Shown here one piece after another: positions 1-8,550 of a stretch of 64,000 nt of DNA; the stretch's first letter is position 1; every line of letters starts with the position of its first letter. The stretch is taken from contig CAIVQO010000022.1 of NCBI GenBank assembly GCA_903908065.1, positions 85,340 through 149,339 of the forward strand. The letters run 5' to 3'. The DNA is from an uncultured beta proteobacterium (lineage in GTDB: Bacteria > Pseudomonadota > Gammaproteobacteria > Burkholderiales > Rhodocyclaceae). A program made the position numbers and the translations under genes. Under the pieces are notes generated by a model. It was given only the letters and a program-made list of their open reading frames with translations, made no database searches and was not told where the DNA came from.

Positions 1-432
1 GACATTCATGCGCTTGGCCTGCAGACCACCCAGGGCATGATGTTCACCGAGGGCTTCTACTGGAACCTGAACAACGAGACGCGCGAATGGAGCCGCCGCT
101 TCTTCAGCAAGCACAAGAAGATGCCCAACATGCTGCCAGCCGGAGCCTATTCTGCAGTCATGCATTACCTCAAGGCGGTGCAGGCCACCGGGACCGATGA
201 CACGGCCACGGTGATGAAGAAGATGCGCGAAACCCCGATCAATGATCCCTTCGCCAAGAACGGCAAGATCCGCGAGGACGGCCGCATGTTGCACGACATG
301 TACCTGGTCGAGGTGAAGAAGCCGGCCGAGTCCAAGGAACCCTGGGACTATTACCATATCAAGCAGGTGATCCCTGGCGACCAGGCCTTCCAGCCGATGT
401 CGCTGTCGCGCTGCGCGGCGGTCAAGAAGTAA
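1..432 (+). CDS. Branched-chain amino acid ABC transporter substrate-binding protein, C-terminal part
   Basis: Truncated by the left window edge; the frame is open from base 1 and ends in TAA. The visible 143 residues match the C-terminal lobe of a periplasmic LivK-type (Peripla_BP_6) binding protein: a segment on target traffic and a bound partner helix (AYSAVMHYLKAVQATGTDD), then a strand with a D-x-Y-LVEVK pattern. It is followed 21 bp later by livH and livM, so it should capture a branched-chain amino acid or related acid or amide for that importer. The true ligand cannot be read from this fragment. Confidence 0.85.
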   Translation, partial: DIHALGLQTTQGMMFTEGFYWNLNNETREWSRRFFSKHKKMPNMLPAGAYSAVMHYLKAVQATGTDDTATVMKKMRETPINDPFAKNGKIREDGRMLHDMYLVEVKKPAESKEPWDYYHIKQVIPGDQAFQPMSLSRCAAVKK

Positions 433-453
433 GCGCGATCGGATGATGACGGC

Positions 454-1341
454 ATGACCGAGATCTTCGGCGTTCCCATCCAGGCCCTGTTTGGCCAGCT
501 CATGCTAGGGCTGGTGAATGGCTCGTTTTACGCCATGCTGAGCCTGGGACTGGCCGTGATCTTCGGCATGCTGAACATCATCAACTTCGCCCATGGCGCG
601 CTATACATGGCCGGGGCGATGTTTACCTGGATGGGGCTCGAATACCTGGGGGTGGGGTATTGGTGGAGCCTTTTGCTGGCGCCAATCGGCGTCGGCATTG
701 TCGGCATCCTGATCGAGCGCCTGATGCTGCAATGGCTGTACAAGCTGGATCACCTCTATGGCCTGTTGCTGACCTTCGGCCTGGCGTTAATCATCGAGGG
801 TTTCTTTCGCGACCTCTACGGCGTCGCCGGACAGCCCTATTCGATACCCGAGGAGTTCGCCGGTGCCTTCAACCTTGGGTTCATGATGCTGCCGAAGTAC
901 CGCGCCTGGGTCATCGTCGCGTCGCTCACGGTTTGCCTGGCCACCTGGTACATGATCGAAAAGACTCGTCTTGGCGCCTATCTTCGGGCGGCTACGGAAA
1001 ACGCCCAGCTCACCCAGGCGTTCGGCATCAACGTGCCGCTGATGGTGATGCTGACCTATGGTTTTGGCGTCGGGCTGGCCGGCCTGGCCGGCGTGCTGGC
1101 GGCCCCGGCGACGCAGATCGGCCCCCTGATGGGTTCCAACCTGATCATCGTGGTGTTCGCCGTGGTGGTGATCGGCGGCATGGGGTCCATTCTCGGCTCG
1201 GTGATCACCGGTTTGGGGCTGGGCATCATTGAGGGCCTGACCAAGGTGTTCTGGCCGGAAGCCAGTGCCACGGTGGTGTTCATGATTATGGCGGTGGTCC
1301 TGATGATCCGTCCGGCCGGCCTGTTCGGGAGGGAGAAATGA
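454..1341 (+). CDS. livH: Branched-chain amino acid ABC transporter permease LivH
   Basis: A 295-residue inner-membrane permease of the LivH family. The signature GLAVIFGMLNIINFAHGALYM lies near residues 29–49, and about eight hydrophobic helices follow. The EAA-like cytoplasmic loop region (residues about 175–200) would contact the ATPase. Together with LivM it forms the heterodimeric channel of a type I importer fed by the upstream binding protein. No strong ribosome-binding site precedes the ATG. The stop overlaps the livM start (ATGA), implying translational coupling. Substrate specificity is inferred from family only; urea and short-chain amide transporters share this architecture. Confidence 0.93.
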   Translation: MTEIFGVPIQALFGQLMLGLVNGSFYAMLSLGLAVIFGMLNIINFAHGALYMAGAMFTWMGLEYLGVGYWWSLLLAPIGVGIVGILIERLMLQWLYKLDHLYGLLLTFGLALIIEGFFRDLYGVAGQPYSIPEEFAGAFNLGFMMLPKYRAWVIVASLTVCLATWYMIEKTRLGAYLRAATENAQLTQAFGINVPLMVMLTYGFGVGLAGLAGVLAAPATQIGPLMGSNLIIVVFAVVVIGGMGSILGSVITGLGLGIIEGLTKVFWPEASATVVFMIMAVVLMIRPAGLFGREK

Positions 1342-2273
1342 GCCGTTCCGTGCAGGTCGCCTACCTGATCGGCCTCGGCCTGCTGCTGCTGGCACCGACC
1401 TTCATCTATCCCATACTGGTGATGAAGGTTCTGTGCTTCGCGCTGTTCGCCTGCGCCTTCAACCTGCTGCTTGGCTACACGGGCTTGCTGTCCTTCGGGC
1501 ATGCCGTGTTTCTCGGCAGTGCAGCCTATGTTACGGGCCATGCGCTGAAGGTATGGGAGGTGCCGACCCTGGTCGGCATCCTGCTTGGCGCAGGCGCCTC
1601 GGCCCTGCTGGGCTGGGTGATCGGCAGCCTGGCGATTCGTCGCCAGGGAATCTACTTTGCGATGATTACACTGGCGCTGGCGCAGATGATGTTCTTCTTT
1701 TTTCTGCAGGCGCCTTTTACGGGTGGCGAGGATGGCTTGCAGGGGGTGCCGCGTGGCACTCTGTTCGGCGTCGACCTGGCCGATGACGTGAATCTCTATT
1801 ACCTGGTGGTTGCCATTTTCGCGTCGTCGTTTTGGCTGATTCAGCGCACCATCCATTCACCTTTCGGCCAGATCCTCAAGGCCATTCGCGAAAACGAGCC
1901 GCGCGCGATATCGCTCGGCTACGATGTCGCAAAATACAAGCTGCTGGCCTTCGTGCTTTCAGCCGGACTTGCGGGGCTGGCCGGCGCCACGAAGACCCTG
2001 GTATTCAAGTTCGCCACGCTGACCGACGCCCACTGGCACACCTCGGGCGAAGTGGTGCTGATGACCTTGCTAGGTGGAATGGGCACGGTTTTCGGGCCGG
2101 TGGTCGGCGCCACGGTGATCGTTACCCTGCAGAACGAACTGGCGGACAAGGTCGGCTCCCTCGTCACCGTGATCATGGGCGCGATCTTCGTGGTTTGCGT
2201 ACTCGCCTTCCGTCGTGGCATTGTTGGGGAGTCGATTGCGCTCTACCAGCGAATGATCGGACAGAAGCGCTGA
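1338..2273 (+). CDS. livM: Branched-chain amino acid ABC transporter permease LivM
   Basis: A 311-residue permease of the LivM family with repeated hydrophobic helices. Family hallmarks are LLLGYTGLLSFGHAVFLGSA (residues about 49–68) and the loop containing REN-x-R-A-x-S-x-G-Y near residue 185. It overlaps livH by four bases and forms the second half of the channel. The ATPase genes livG and livF usually follow, but here the next gene is unrelated and on the other strand, so the ATPases must lie upstream of the window or elsewhere. A copy of the 21-bp dispersed repeat begins inside the TGA stop codon. Confidence 0.93.
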   Translation: MSRSVQVAYLIGLGLLLLAPTFIYPILVMKVLCFALFACAFNLLLGYTGLLSFGHAVFLGSAAYVTGHALKVWEVPTLVGILLGAGASALLGWVIGSLAIRRQGIYFAMITLALAQMMFFFFLQAPFTGGEDGLQGVPRGTLFGVDLADDVNLYYLVVAIFASSFWLIQRTIHSPFGQILKAIRENEPRAISLGYDVAKYKLLAFVLSAGLAGLAGATKTLVFKFATLTDAHWHTSGEVVLMTLLGGMGTVFGPVVGATVIVTLQNELADKVGSLVTVIMGAIFVVCVLAFRRGIVGESIALYQRMIGQKR

Positions 2274-2293
2274 AAGTCGGCGCTGGCGACACG
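2273..2293 (+). repeat. 21-bp dispersed repeat, copy 1 (reference copy)
   Basis: Core AAAGTCGGCGCTGG followed by CGACACG. It starts at the last base of the livM stop codon and lies between two convergent genes. I use this copy as the reference for counting mismatches in the others. It holds a weak GTCG…CGAC inverted repeat but no T-run, so it is not a canonical terminator. Confidence 0.75.
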
Positions 2294-2309
2294 GCGATGC
2301 AGCCGCCGA

Positions 2310-2981
2310 TCAGCGTGCGGGATCGAAATACTGTACCGGTGGATCGACCCGGATCGTAACTTCGACGCTGCTCGCTGTTGGTTCCGAGCCTACCATGGCG
2401 GGAGACAGTTTCGCCTTTCCGAAGCGCTCGATCAAACCATCGAGCAACTCCTTGGGCACCGGATCGGCGCGTACTACCGTCACCCGTTCAACCGTGCCCT
2501 GGGCTGTGACATTGAGTCGTAGCGAGATGCTGCCCGGGAAGGTGGTTGGAATTTCTTCAAGCACTAACAGGTCTGGATCAATCAGAAAACGGGCCGGCTG
2601 CTGCACGGCGCCTGTTTTTGCACTTTGGATCGGTGGTGCGATAGGGCGGGGTGTTGACACAGGCACATCGGCGATCTGACGGACCTCGGAGGGAGCCTGC
2701 GCCAACGTAACTGTTAGAGGCTGGGGGGCGACGTCCCTGACCACCTTATAGGTCACGCTTGAGGAGACGAGTATCGCCAGACCAAGGTGCAGCATCAGCG
2801 ACGCGACGACCGCACCTGCCAGGCGCGATTCCCTAGGGGGATTGCGCTGATCCTGATCGGAGACCCTGCTCCGTTGGAGAATCGCATCATTGTCCTCACC
2901 ATGTGCAGGCCCGGCAGGCGGGACGAATGTCGTTGCCGGCCAAAGATAGGGTCTTGAGGGAAGGAGTATCGATGTCGACAT
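2310..2981 (-). CDS. TonB-like energy-transducing protein (C-terminal TonB domain)
   Basis: A 223-residue predicted inner-membrane protein. Residues about 54–76 form one transmembrane helix (LAGAVVASLMLHLGLAILV), as in TonB anchors. A proline-containing linker follows (about 85–120), and residues about 140–220 resemble the TonB C-terminal fold (SISLRLNVTAQGTVERVTVV). TonB couples the proton motive force, through ExbBD, to outer-membrane receptors. It starts 28 bp after pilY1 on the same strand and seems to be the last gene of the pilin operon. The linker is shorter than in classical TonB and no exbBD is nearby. The long N-terminus before the helix is unusual, so the start is uncertain. Confidence 0.65.
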   Translation of the reverse strand: MSTSILLPSRPYLWPATTFVPPAGPAHGEDNDAILQRSRVSDQDQRNPPRESRLAGAVVASLMLHLGLAILVSSSVTYKVVRDVAPQPLTVTLAQAPSEVRQIADVPVSTPRPIAPPIQSAKTGAVQQPARFLIDPDLLVLEEIPTTFPGSISLRLNVTAQGTVERVTVVRADPVPKELLDGLIERFGKAKLSPAMVGSEPTASSVEVTIRVDPPVQYFDPAR

Positions 2982-3009
2982 GGATCACCATACCGGGGTT
3001 CATGTGCCG

Positions 3010-6000
3010 TCAATCTGCCCCATAGGACCAGTAGAGTTTGGTACGCGTTCCGGTAAGGCTCAGGGTCACCTTGGCACCGCCGATGGAAGAGGCCGATGTC
3101 AGGCTGGTGCTGCCCGATCCGATGACGAAGCGGTAGGGGGTGCCGCCGATGGTGACAACTCCGCTGGTGACGGTCGGTGGCAGGCCACCGCCGACAAACT
3201 TGGTTGCATAGTCGGTTGCGGTGAGCGTTGCATCGCCGGAACCGTTTACCGAACCATCGCGATTGATTGCAGGGAGTCCGGTGAAAGGATCGACCGCATA
3301 GCCCAAAGCTTCGCCGAGATTCGAGCAGATGCCGGCACTGGGATTTGGCACCACAGGCGAGTTGGTGCCAAAGAACACCGTACCGGCAACTACTCGCGCC
3401 GCATTGACCGTTTTCTCTTCGGACAGACTGCTGGCGGTGCTGCCATCGGGGTCGTTCCGCAGCAGAATCTGCCAGCCCCGGTCGCTGCCTGAAAGGCTGT
3501 AGGCCGTCAGCGAATTCGGGTCCTGATTCACCCAGGTCAAGTCGCCCAGGAGAATCGGGTCAGCGTTTACCGTTGACTCGGTGGCGCCAGACTGGACGGC
3601 GTCGATCAGACCGAAGAAGCGGTCGTTTACCTTGTAGCTGTTGTCATCGCCGGAACCGCTGTAGGGCGGGTAATAGGTGTCGCTGTAGAAAGGCCCCGGG
3701 CTGGTTTTACACACAAGTTGTCGCGAAGCCCCGTTGGTTTCGAAATTCGGCAGCGGCTTTTCACGATTGCCGCTGCCTATGAGTACGAGGGCCTTTGCCG
3801 TCCCGGCGTAGGTGAAGGGCAATACCTCCGGCTGGAACATGAATTTGCGTGCGTTGTTGCCGCCGTTGTTGTTGGTGTCGCCGAGTTCAGCAATGTGGTA
3901 GCGCTTCCAATAGGTAGAACTTGCTACATTGGTCACGCTTTGAACGGTATCGAAACGATACATGTTGGCATTGGTATCCGCAGCGTATATGCGGTCCAGG
4001 AATCCGTCATTGTTAAGGTCGAGCACATTGACGTCCGCGGCAAAGCTGTAGCCGGTAACGCCCGACGGCGGTTGCAGGAACTGGATCAGCTGGCCGGATT
4101 CGGCGTCGACCACGAACACGCCACGACCCTTGGTCGGAGTCACGTAGCTGCCGGCTGGTTTATCGTCCTGCGCATCGTCATAGCCAGCGCCAAACACCAC
4201 GACCAGCGGGTTCGTGACGGCCGACCATCCGCCCGAGCGACTGAAGGTCCCCTTGAGTTTGGAGAATTTGGGTTCCGACCATGTCTGCGCGAGCTCGGAA
4301 AATCCGGTCATGGTATTGCTTACCCGCCACATGAATCGTGGCTTGTCCGGCACGCTGACGTCGATTGCGTAAATCGCGCGGCCGCCACGCCGCATGCTGG
4401 CGACGATCCAGGACCGCTTCGGGCGCTTGAAGCAGGTACCTGCCGTGAAGCAGCCGGCCGTCGGTTCCGTCGCTGCATCGGTAAGCGACGGCGTGCTCGC
4501 GTAATAGACCGTGTCTGCGCTCTGGTAGGCCGCGGTGACGCCATCCCAGAAATAAGTGCGGGCGGTAGGCGAAGGCGAGGTGGTGCATTGCGAGTTGGGG
4601 AAGCGGATCAGGGGGCTGTTCTGGTACATGCGGGCCAGCTTGGTGTAAGTCATGAACTCTTCGGGAATGAAAGCCCATTTTTCCTCCCCGTCGATGCTCG
4701 ATAAGCCACCATGGACCGCGCGAAGGAAACCGTCGTTGGCGCCATAAAAGGCATAGATGCCAATGTTGCCGCCGAAATTCACCACCGCCGGTCGGCCATG
4801 CAGTACGTCGCCGTGAATGCTGGCACGGACGTCGGTCAGGGACCCGTTGATGTTCTCGTCTTCCCAGAGATCCTTGCCACGGGTCCAGTTGATCAGATTG
4901 GTCGTGGTCGGACCACCGGTGGATCCCGCGGCCACGGCTGAAATGGTGCCGGTGGCCGGCGTGGCCGGTGACAAGGTGACGTTGTCGCTGAAGGTAAAGG
5001 TCTTGGCGGCATTGTCGGCGGCGTCGAGTACGTGGTTGCCGTTATAGCCGGTGGCGCCGGAAATGCTGACGGTCATGCCTGCGCTCAACGCACTGCCGCC
5101 AACCAGGTTGTTCGATGAGCGGGTGCCGGTTACCGTGGTGCTGCCGGTCGTCCGCGTGAAGGTGAAGGTATCGGAAGCACCCGGCGTCGTGGCCGTTGCA
5201 CCGGTACATGGATTGCAGCCGCTGTAGGTGACGTAGGTGAATGTCATTACCGTGTTGCCGGCATTGATCGCAAGCTGCCAGGTACCGTTGTATTTCGGCT
5301 CGGTGGCGCTGCTGATGATGACGGATGCCCCGGTGCCAAGAAGCTTCAATGAATTCGGGTAGTTGCCGGAGGTCTTGGTTACCGTGAACCGGTTATTGGT
5401 CGCATCGAACGCGCCGGTGAGGCCCGTTTCGATCCAGGTACCCGAAGTGACGCCTGCCTTCAGGTCGGTAGCGCCGGCCGGGGCGGCCGGCGTGCTGGTG
5501 GAGAAGGTAACCGTGGTGGTTCCGTCGCCGGACGCCAGTGCCTTGCCGGCAACATCAAGATAGGTCTTGTTGGTACCCGCGACATTCACCGGATCGCTTG
5601 GTGCGGCGGCCGTGACCATGGTGGCCGTCACCGTCTTGCCCGGTTTGCAGGCGCCGCTGGTGCAGTCGCCCGCCGTGGCAGATGAAAGCGCGATCGAGGA
5701 TACGGTGGTGGTGTTGGAGGCCAGCGCGACCGTTCCCGAACCCGTGGTCGCAGGAGTTTCCGTCACGCTATATGTGAATTGGGTCGAGGAGAGCTTGGTT
5801 ACCGTAAAGGAGCCGCCAGTCGGGCTGTTGTATTCGCTTTGCGTTGCACCGCTGATCGCGACAGCATCGCCGGTATTGAAGCTATGCGATGATGCGGTCG
5901 CCGTGACGGTGTTGCCGACGCGAGCCAGGGAAACGCTGACCGCGGCATTGCTCGGGGCAGCCAGCGCGGTCGTTACCGCCGAATTGGCAGTGGTGAAGTA

Positions 6001-7989
6001 GTGCGAGCTTAGCGCGAGGTTGGTTTCGTCATTGTCGCCCGTATCGTAGTCCGCCTCTATCCGTGTGGCATTCAGGCAGCCGCTAAGGCAGGTATAGATG
6101 TTGCGCCCGTCGCTCTGGTTGGTTGCCGGCGAGGCGCTCCACTGGTTTCGCAGGCGGAAAGCGGCAGCACCGCGTTCGACACTCGGTCCGTCGGGAGAGT
6201 CGCTGCTTCCTGCAGGTTCCTCCGGACGGAAGTTCCAGTACGAGGATGCCGCAGTCCAGTAGCTTTTTGCCGAGAAGTCAATGAAGCCGGTGTTGCCGTC
6301 CTCATCGATTGCGCGGTAGCCGTTCTTGTCGCCGAGGAAGAGGCTCAGCGGAATTTTGCCGCTGGCATCGCTTCCGCAATCCGGGGCCGGTACGTCGTCC
6401 CCAATGCGCTCGTCGGTTGCAGTCTTCCCTCCCGTTAGCGACGCGGTGCCATTGAGTACGCCGGTGAATGTGGAGGTTCGACTCGACGCGTCGGTAACGG
6501 ATCCGGTGACCGTTCCCGATCCGCGGTCAGCGGCCGGATTCTGCGTATCGCCCGCAGATGTGCCGAAGGTGGCGGCAAGTGTCGCACTGTAACTTCCGCT
6601 GATTGTCCCGGTAACCGTGCCGGTTACTGCGGAGGTGGTTCCCGCCTGGTTGGTGATCGATCCGGTGAATGTTCCGGTGACGGCGCCGGTCGCACTTCCC
6701 GTCAGGATGGCCGGTATCAAACCATTGACCAATGTTCGTGTGGTGTCGATCGTTGCCTTGCCGTCACGATTGACATCGCAGTAACGGCCGAATTTGTACT
6801 CTTTCAGATTGCCCAGCCAGCGCGGCTGGGCGCCGCCGTCGGGACGGAAGACGCCGATATAGACCTGGTTTTCGAAGGTACCCTGGGTATTCACCGAAAT
6901 TGGAAGGGTGGCCGAGGCGAATACGCTGTTGACGGCCTGGATCTCGGAAAAAATTCGCGCCAGCGCATTCTTGATTTCGGTCTTGCTGGTCGATTTGTAG
7001 TAGTGACCGCCACCGACATTGGCCATGCTCTTGAGCAGGGTCGCCTGATCGGCTTCGCAGGCATCCTTGCAAACATCGATGGTGAAGGTCGATATCTTGT
7101 TGGTCAGTTTGGCTTTGGGAGTGGTCGTGCTCTTCGGATCGTCAACAGTGGACTTGACGCCGTAGGTGTACATGAAGCGGGTCCATTCGTCGGCCAGGCG
7201 CGCGCTGCCACCGGAAACCGCCGTGGTGATGCTGGTCAGCGTCGCGGCGTCCGTAATGCCGGCGAGGCCGGCGGCGTCCCTGAGGTCCGTGGTCGCCCCA
7301 GACTGGTTGGGATAGCCGTTGCCGATGAAAATGATGTAGTTCTTGGCGCAGCCGTCTGCGGCCGATCCCGGCCTGGAGTAGGTGGTCGTCGTCGAACTCG
7401 AAAGCGAATTGCCGGCCAGAGCGCCCGCTGGCATTTTGGTCAGGCTCACTGTGCTGCCTGCATAGTCGCGCAGGTCCAACTGGCTTCCAGAGGGCAGGTC
7501 GGTAGTGCCGAAACGGGCAAAGCCGTTGAAGTAGCGATACGCAGCATTCAGCATACTGTCGTAGACGATGGACGCCGCATTGACTTTGTCATCGTTGTCG
7601 CCATCATTGCCGAAGTTCGCCTTCATGGTGTTAAGCATGTTCTGGAAGGCGGTCTTGTTGGTGCTGTCCATCGTGCGTACCGAGAATCGTACGTAGCCGC
7701 CGTTTGATCCGGCTGCCATCAGCAATCCGACGTTAACGGTGTCGCCGAGGGTGCCAATTATTTCGGACATGGCTTCAAGTTCCGCCTCCCCTTGCTTTCC
7801 TGAATCCCAGTGTTGCGCTGCCGACGCCCAGTTGGTGGAGTTGTCAAGCACGATCAGCACGTTGGGATTGGAGCCGGTCACCGCAGCGCCGCCGGTATAA
7901 AGGTCGATGTCGTCCGCGCGCAACTGGGGCGAAAGCAAGGCAGTGGCGACCGCTGCAGCGCTGATGATCTTGCGCAAATTGGGTTTCAT
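3010..7989 (-). CDS. pilY1: Type IV pilus assembly/adhesin protein PilY1
   Basis: A 1659-residue secreted protein. Residues 1–25 form a signal peptide (KIISAAAVATALLSPQLRA). A von Willebrand A-like region follows; its metal motif near residue 49 reads DNSTN rather than the usual DxSxS. A Thr/Ser/Gly-rich stretch lies at about 430–480, and about three related Ig-like modules at about 700, 890 and 965 carry the pattern (A)ISGAT…YNG. The C-terminal third is the PilY1 beta-propeller with a calcium loop, DLNNDGFLD, near 1322. PilY1 sits at the pilus tip and in the priming complex and modulates retraction, adhesion and surface sensing. The start is supported by AGGAGAA just upstream. It ends the pilE-fimT-pilV-pilW-pilX series. 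Confidence 0.9.
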   Translation of the reverse strand: MKPNLRKIISAAAVATALLSPQLRADDIDLYTGGAAVTGSNPNVLIVLDNSTNWASAAQHWDSGKQGEAELEAMSEIIGTLGDTVNVGLLMAAGSNGGYVRFSVRTMDSTNKTAFQNMLNTMKANFGNDGDNDDKVNAASIVYDSMLNAAYRYFNGFARFGTTDLPSGSQLDLRDYAGSTVSLTKMPAGALAGNSLSSSTTTTYSRPGSAADGCAKNYIIFIGNGYPNQSGATTDLRDAAGLAGITDAATLTSITTAVSGGSARLADEWTRFMYTYGVKSTVDDPKSTTTPKAKLTNKISTFTIDVCKDACEADQATLLKSMANVGGGHYYKSTSKTEIKNALARIFSEIQAVNSVFASATLPISVNTQGTFENQVYIGVFRPDGGAQPRWLGNLKEYKFGRYCDVNRDGKATIDTTRTLVNGLIPAILTGSATGAVTGTFTGSITNQAGTTSAVTGTVTGTISGSYSATLAATFGTSAGDTQNPAADRGSGTVTGSVTDASSRTSTFTGVLNGTASLTGGKTATDERIGDDVPAPDCGSDASGKIPLSLFLGDKNGYRAIDEDGNTGFIDFSAKSYWTAASSYWNFRPEEPAGSSDSPDGPSVERGAAAFRLRNQWSASPATNQSDGRNIYTCLSGCLNATRIEADYDTGDNDETNLALSSHYFTTANSAVTTALAAPSNAAVSVSLARVGNTVTATASSHSFNTGDAVAISGATQSEYNSPTGGSFTVTKLSSTQFTYSVTETPATTGSGTVALASNTTTVSSIALSSATAGDCTSGACKPGKTVTATMVTAAAPSDPVNVAGTNKTYLDVAGKALASGDGTTTVTFSTSTPAAPAGATDLKAGVTSGTWIETGLTGAFDATNNRFTVTKTSGNYPNSLKLLGTGASVIISSATEPKYNGTWQLAINAGNTVMTFTYVTYSGCNPCTGATATTPGASDTFTFTRTTGSTTVTGTRSSNNLVGGSALSAGMTVSISGATGYNGNHVLDAADNAAKTFTFSDNVTLSPATPATGTISAVAAGSTGGPTTTNLINWTRGKDLWEDENINGSLTDVRASIHGDVLHGRPAVVNFGGNIGIYAFYGANDGFLRAVHGGLSSIDGEEKWAFIPEEFMTYTKLARMYQNSPLIRFPNSQCTTSPSPTARTYFWDGVTAAYQSADTVYYASTPSLTDAATEPTAGCFTAGTCFKRPKRSWIVASMRRGGRAIYAIDVSVPDKPRFMWRVSNTMTGFSELAQTWSEPKFSKLKGTFSRSGGWSAVTNPLVVVFGAGYDDAQDDKPAGSYVTPTKGRGVFVVDAESGQLIQFLQPPSGVTGYSFAADVNVLDLNNDGFLDRIYAADTNANMYRFDTVQSVTNVASSTYWKRYHIAELGDTNNNGGNNARKFMFQPEVLPFTYAGTAKALVLIGSGNREKPLPNFETNGASRQLVCKTSPGPFYSDTYYPPYSGSGDDNSYKVNDRFFGLIDAVQSGATESTVNADPILLGDLTWVNQDPNSLTAYSLSGSDRGWQILLRNDPDGSTASSLSEEKTVNAARVVAGTVFFGTNSPVVPNPSAGICSNLGEALGYAVDPFTGLPAINRDGSVNGSGDATLTATDYATKFVGGGLPPTVTSGVVTIGGTPYRFVIGSGSTSLTSASSIGGAKVTLSLTGTRTKLYWSYGAD

Positions 7990-8019
7990 GAGATTTCTCC
8001 TGCCTTGATTTCCGGCTGG

Positions 8020-8550
8020 TCAGATTCCGGAGCAGCGATAGGACGAGTCGTTGGTGTAGGCACTGGCGGCACCGTTATCCATTCGAATGCCTGTGCCCTG
8101 AGTGATGGATACGTTGGCACCAAACCAGCCGGAACTTGCCGTGGCCTGAAGTTGCCAGATGGTGTCAGCGCATGCCGAGAACGGGTTGGTGCTGGTGTCC
8201 AGGCACTTCAAGTCGTCGGCGCGGGTTACGTCGAGTGCAGTGTTTTGAACGGGAACCGTCCGGACTACACAGGGGCGAGCAACGACGACCGAATAGTTCT
8301 TCCCGCCCTCGCTTACCGTGAGCGTAGTGGCTGTACCGGCAATGTTTTCGGTGAAATTGGTCGACAGCAGCAACTCGATGGTGCGTTGGGCGGTGGACAT
8401 GGCCTCGGTGCGCGACTGCGCATTGGCCACGCTGCGCAGATTCACCGTCGACAGGCGGATGGCCGACACTGCAATCAAGGTCAGTACCATCAGCATGATG
8501 AGGCTCAGGATCAGCACAATGCCGCGCTGGTCAACGCGTATCCTGGTCAT
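8020..8550 (-). CDS. pilX: Type IV pilus minor pilin PilX
   Basis: A 176-residue small pilin-like protein with N-terminus QRGIVLILSLIMLMVLTL. This is the hydrophobic helix of PilX proteins, which follow QRG with a non-canonical cleavage region lacking the F-T/S-L-x-E of other pilins. The start overlaps the end of pilW by four bases (ATGA). PilX is one of the minor pilins that, with PilV, PilW, FimT and PilE, primes pilus assembly and links PilY1 to the fibre. The two cysteine-bearing segments in the C-terminal half (CVVR, CLDT, CADT) are consistent with disulphide-stabilised globular domains. The assignment rests on gene order and N-terminal helix. Confidence 0.82.
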   Translation of the reverse strand: MTRIRVDQRGIVLILSLIMLMVLTLIAVSAIRLSTVNLRSVANAQSRTEAMSTAQRTIELLLSTNFTENIAGTATTLTVSEGGKNYSVVVARPCVVRTVPVQNTALDVTRADDLKCLDTSTNPFSACADTIWQLQATASSGWFGANVSITQGTGIRMDNGAASAYTNDSSYRCSGI

